From the NCBI GenBank assembly GCA_965662775.1, contig CBFIIW010000007.1, positions 1 through 64,000 of the forward strand: 64,000 nucleotides of DNA. Direction: 5' to 3'. The notes under the pieces were generated by a model. That model saw only the letters and a list, made by a program, of their open reading frames with translations. It was not told the DNA's origin and made no database searches. The stretch is from UBA7985 sp002690455 (lineage in GTDB: Bacteria; Pseudomonadota; Alphaproteobacteria; UBA7985). The translations under genes were made by a program, and so were the position numbers. Shown in pieces: positions 61,520 to 64,000 of this stretch (position 1 is the first letter of the stretch; each line of letters starts with the position of its first letter).

Positions 61520-61661
61520 CTTATTTCACCTTCGTCACAAACATTGATTCAGACATAGAGGCCGGGTCCGGAACCGGCAAGGGCGCGTCATGGGGACGTG
61601 AAGCGACTGCTGAAAGGGCCGGTGACGCTCGACACTTCGCCGCAGAGAGCCTCAAACGAAG

Positions 61662-61687
61662 AAGGCCCGGCGCGATGGCCAGGCCTT
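61662..61687 (-). terminator. Probable terminator of the rpsF-rpsR-rplI operon
   Basis: On the minus strand a hairpin with arms AAGGCC/GGCCTT and a partly paired interior is followed by CTTCGTTT. It lies 32 bases past the rplI stop. The T run is short, so it is moderate evidence. Confidence 0.6.
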
Positions 61688-61718
61688 GATACTGCATAAC
61701 ATCAGACTCAGAGCCGGA

Positions 61719-62348
61719 TCAGTTGTCCGAGGACTCCGCCACAGCTTCTTCTGCTGGTGGTTCAGACTCAGCCGACGCTTCGTCATTGTCTTCGTCAGAC
61801 CGGGTAACGCGAACATCAGCGTCTTCGTTGTCAAAGGCACCGAATTCGAGATCCTGCCCGAAATCGTCTTCTTCTTCTTCAACGATCAAGCCGAGGGCTT
61901 CTTCCTCCGACTTGGCGACGTTGATGTTGATCATCAGATCGACTTCGGGGTGAAGTTTCACCCGAATATTGTGTACGCCAAGGGTCTTGATAGCCCGGTC
62001 GAGCAGGACCTGACTTGAAGCAATGGTAAATCCAGCATCGGAAACGCCCGCTGCGATGTCGCGGGTGGTCACCGAACCGTAGAGCTGCCCGGTGTCGGAC
62101 GCCTGCCGAATCATTGGGATAGACAGGCCTTCCATCCGGCCGGCCATATCTTCCGCTTCCTCCCGGCGCTTGAGGTTTTCGGCCTCCAGCTGAGCACGGC
62201 GGGCTTCAAACACGGCCTTGTTGTCATCGGTTGCGCGCAGAGCAATGCCCTGTGGCAGAAGAAAGTTGCGGGCGTAACCGGGTTTAACGGTTACGACATC
62301 GCCCATCTGGCCGAGCTTTTCGACGCGCTGGAGAAGGATAACGTTCAT
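61719..62348 (-). CDS. rplI: 50S ribosomal protein L9
   Basis: L9 binds domain V of 23S rRNA and spans the subunit. The protein begins MNVILLQRVEKLGQMGDVV with the conserved RNFLLPQG block, and has about 209 residues, longer than the E. coli 149. The extra length is an acidic C-terminal tail (about 160-209), common in alphaproteobacteria. Two adjacent ATG codons (62351 and 62348) are possible starts; I take the second because the family begins M-x-VILL. It is the last gene of the operon. Confidence 0.96.
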   Translation of the reverse strand: MNVILLQRVEKLGQMGDVVTVKPGYARNFLLPQGIALRATDDNKAVFEARRAQLEAENLKRREEAEDMAGRMEGLSIPMIRQASDTGQLYGSVTTRDIAAGVSDAGFTIASSQVLLDRAIKTLGVHNIRVKLHPEVDLMININVAKSEEEALGLIVEEEEDDFGQDLEFGAFDNEDADVRVTRSDEDNDEASAESEPPAEEAVAESSDN

Positions 62349-62372
62349 CATGAGTTGCTTTCCTTTTCCGCC

Positions 62373-62600
62373 TTAGCCGATCACGTATGGCAAAAGTGCC
62401 ATCGTACGGGAACGCTTAATCGCGCGGGAGAGTTCACGCTGTTTCTTTGCAGAAACGGCAGTAATCCGGCTGGGGACGATCTTGCCACGCTCAGACAGGA
62501 AACGGCTGAGCAGCTTGGTGTCCTTGTAGTCGATCACTGGCGCGTTGGGACCAGAGAACGGGCAGGACTTCTTGCGTCGGGTAAAGGGACGACGAGCCAT
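62373..62600 (-). CDS. rpsR: 30S ribosomal protein S18
   Basis: S18 binds next to S6 on the small subunit platform. The 75-residue protein has FTRRKKSCPFSG, IDYKDTKLLSRFLSERGKIVP and the basic C-terminal segment RELSRAIKRSRTMALLPYV. The start ATG 62600 lies 23 bases after the rpsF stop; rplI follows 24 bases further on. Confidence 0.98.
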   Translation of the reverse strand: MARRPFTRRKKSCPFSGPNAPVIDYKDTKLLSRFLSERGKIVPSRITAVSAKKQRELSRAIKRSRTMALLPYVIG

Positions 62601-62623
62601 AGTCTTTTTCCTCTTCCTCTGTT

Positions 62624-63040
62624 TTACGCGTCTTCGGAGCGACGTTCGCGGCGCTCGCCTCGATCGCCTCGATCGCCACGCTCGCCTCGATCGCCGCGGT
62701 CAGGACGATCACCACGTGCCTTAGCGCGCATTTGGATAGACTGGCCTTCTGGCATCTCTTCCAGGCGCAGCGTCATCATCCGCAGAACGTCTTCGTTCAG
62801 AGACATTGTCCGCTCCACCTCAGCCTTGGCAGCGTTGTTACAGTCAATGTTCATCAGCACGTAGTGCGCCTTGCGGTTTTTCTTGACCCTGTAGGCAAGG
62901 GACTTCAGGCCCCAGTACTCCGTAGAGTGAATGGATCCGCCGCTTTCAGTGACGATATTGGTAATTTGCTCGGTGATTGCCTCGACCTGGGTCGTGGAAA
63001 CATCCGGCCGCGCCATGTAGACGCACTCGTAAAAAGCCAT
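62624..63040 (-). CDS. rpsF: 30S ribosomal protein S6
   Basis: S6 binds 16S rRNA with S18. The 138-residue protein has the conserved opening MAFYECVYMARPDVS and the YWGLKSLAYRVKKNRKAHYVLMN core. A C-terminal tail of about 30 residues is made of Arg-Gly-Asp/Glu repeats, coded by near-tandem DNA repeats at 62640-62705. Such basic/acidic S6 tails occur in alphaproteobacteria. It is the first gene of the rpsF-rpsR-rplI operon and diverges from fabD. Confidence 0.97.
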   Translation of the reverse strand: MAFYECVYMARPDVSTTQVEAITEQITNIVTESGGSIHSTEYWGLKSLAYRVKKNRKAHYVLMNIDCNNAAKAEVERTMSLNEDVLRMMTLRLEEMPEGQSIQMRAKARGDRPDRGDRGERGDRGDRGERRERRSEDA

Positions 63041-63300
63041 CCAATAAGACTCCCTCTGGATGATTTAGCCGCTCACTTTGGAGCAGCCATCAGCCAGCCC
63101 TTTTTCAGTGCTCAGGGACTGGCAAGGAGACGTTGAGCAGCCAGCGGTTTAGACGGTGCAGAAGCAGAAGACAACAGCACAGGCGCATGGCACCCGTGAA
63201 GCCCGCCTGCCGGGCCTGAAAAGGTTGTCAGCCGCGCTTGGGCGGCGCATAAATCCGCGCACATAGTGACTCCAGTACGACCAGCAAGGATCAGGATGAT

Positions 63301-64000
63301 ATGCGGGCTTTCGTTTTTCCCGGACAAGGCAGCCAGAAGATCGGCATGGGGCAAGACCTCGCCGAGACTTTCCCTGCGGCGCGCGCGGTATTCGATGAGG
63401 TTGATGAAGCGCTAGGCGAAAATCTGTCTTCGTTGATTTTCGAAGGTAGTGACGATGACCTGCGCCTGACCGAGAACACGCAACCTGCGCTGATGGCCGT
63501 CTCGCTCGCTGTGGTCCGGACGTTGGAGGCTGAATATGGCATCCGGCTTGTAGATCACGGCAGCTTCGTCGCTGGGCACTCACTAGGCGAATACGCCGCA
63601 CTGGCAGCGGTCGGCGCCCTGCCCGTCGCCGATACGGCGCGGCTGCTCCGCCTGCGTGGTCGGGCCATGCAGTCCGCCGTGCCAATAGGAGAAGGGGCGA
63701 TGGCCGCCGTGCTGGGACTGAGCCTGGAGCAGGTTGAAATCGTCCTAAGCGATGTCGACCCGGCCCTGGGTGCCTGCGAGATCGCCAATGACAATGCCGA
63801 GGGACAGGTCGTAATCTCCGGCGCCACTGCCGCGATTTCGGGGGCGAGCGAAGCCATGAAAGCCGCCGGAGCCAAACGTGCCCTGCCATTGCCGGTTTCC
63901 GCACCCTTCCACTGTTCGATGATGCAGCCGGCCGCTGATGCCATGGCCGAGGCTTTGGCTGAACAGACCTTCGCTGCGCCCGCGTTGCCGGTCGTGGCCA
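63301..64000 (+). CDS. fabD: Malonyl-CoA:ACP transacylase (3' end outside the window)
   Basis: FabD loads malonate on acyl carrier protein for fatty-acid synthesis. The ATG at 63301 follows AGGAT. The visible 233 residues have FVFPGQGSQ (about 5-13), the nucleophile GHSLGEYAA (Ser94) and PFHCSMM (His204), all needed for catalysis. The frame is still open at base 64000, so about 75 more residues are expected. It diverges from rpsF across 260 bases, in which I see no clear promoter. Confidence 0.95.
   Translation, partial: MRAFVFPGQGSQKIGMGQDLAETFPAARAVFDEVDEALGENLSSLIFEGSDDDLRLTENTQPALMAVSLAVVRTLEAEYGIRLVDHGSFVAGHSLGEYAALAAVGALPVADTARLLRLRGRAMQSAVPIGEGAMAAVLGLSLEQVEIVLSDVDPALGACEIANDNAEGQVVISGATAAISGASEAMKAAGAKRALPLPVSAPFHCSMMQPAADAMAEALAEQTFAAPALPVVA

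Overview
The window is chromosomal DNA of an alphaproteobacterium, most probably from or near the Rhodobacterales. The evidence is the SOS box type in front of recA (GTTC-N7-GTTC), a DksA with three of its four zinc cysteines replaced, the 41-residue L36 form, and gene pairs common in that order (lrp/trxB, recA-alaS, dapF-mtaB-ftsY, CCA transferase-CoA nudix-DUF1285). Species cannot be read from the sequence. Coding density is high. I see no rRNA, CRISPR array, phage or insertion sequence; the only RNA gene found is tRNA-Gln(TTG).

Layout. 1-3.5 kb: an Lrp/AsnC regulator diverging from trxB-fdhD-mobA. 3.6-10.2 kb: a repeat-rich lipoprotein, dksA, SOS-controlled recA, alaS and an inositol-monophosphatase-family phosphatase. 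10.2-12.8 kb: a DMT exporter, a low-molecular-weight phosphotyrosine phosphatase with an unusual insert, and an orphan lipoprotein. 13.0-33.3 kb: a cobalamin locus in three arms. These are a minus-strand arm cbiX-cobH-cobL-cobI-cbiG/cobJ-cobM; cobD on the plus strand facing a second minus-strand arm cbiD-cobK-DUF1289-cobU-cobW-cobN-cobO-cobQ; and plus-strand cobA-cobB. The 760-bp gap between cbiD and cobA is full of hairpin repeats. 33.4-36.8 kb: glpD, pgk and a nudix hydrolase. 36.8-41.6 kb: a minus-strand run dapF-mtaB-ftsY-thioredoxin-like-DMT exporter. 41.7-46.3 kb: rlmJ, a 43-codon small ORF, and arsJ with its dedicated GAPDH (arsenate detoxification by export of 1-arseno-3-phosphoglycerate), preceded by a DUF2278 gene. 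46.4-50.3 kb: mnmC and an ATM1-like ABC exporter. 50.7-54.1 kb: pyk, rpmJ, a TPR protein and a GntR/FCD regulator. 54.2-59.9 kb: CCA transferase, CoA nudix, DUF1285, tRNA-Gln, a membrane protein with a peptidoglycan-binding-like end, and ispE. 59.9-64 kb: a large TPR protein, rpsF-rpsR-rplI, and the start of fabD, cut by the window end.

The most notable themes are these. (1) The corrin pathway mixes marker genes of the oxygen-independent route (cbiX, cbiG, cbiD) with cobN of the oxygen-dependent chelatase, and lacks cobG, cobF, cobS and cobT here. (2) A family of about 53-nt nested hairpins and a second 37-nt hairpin repeat occur in intergenic gaps. (3) Low-complexity, in-frame inserts occur in many otherwise conserved enzymes. 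(4) There is a compact arsJ-gapdh module with no arsR beside it.
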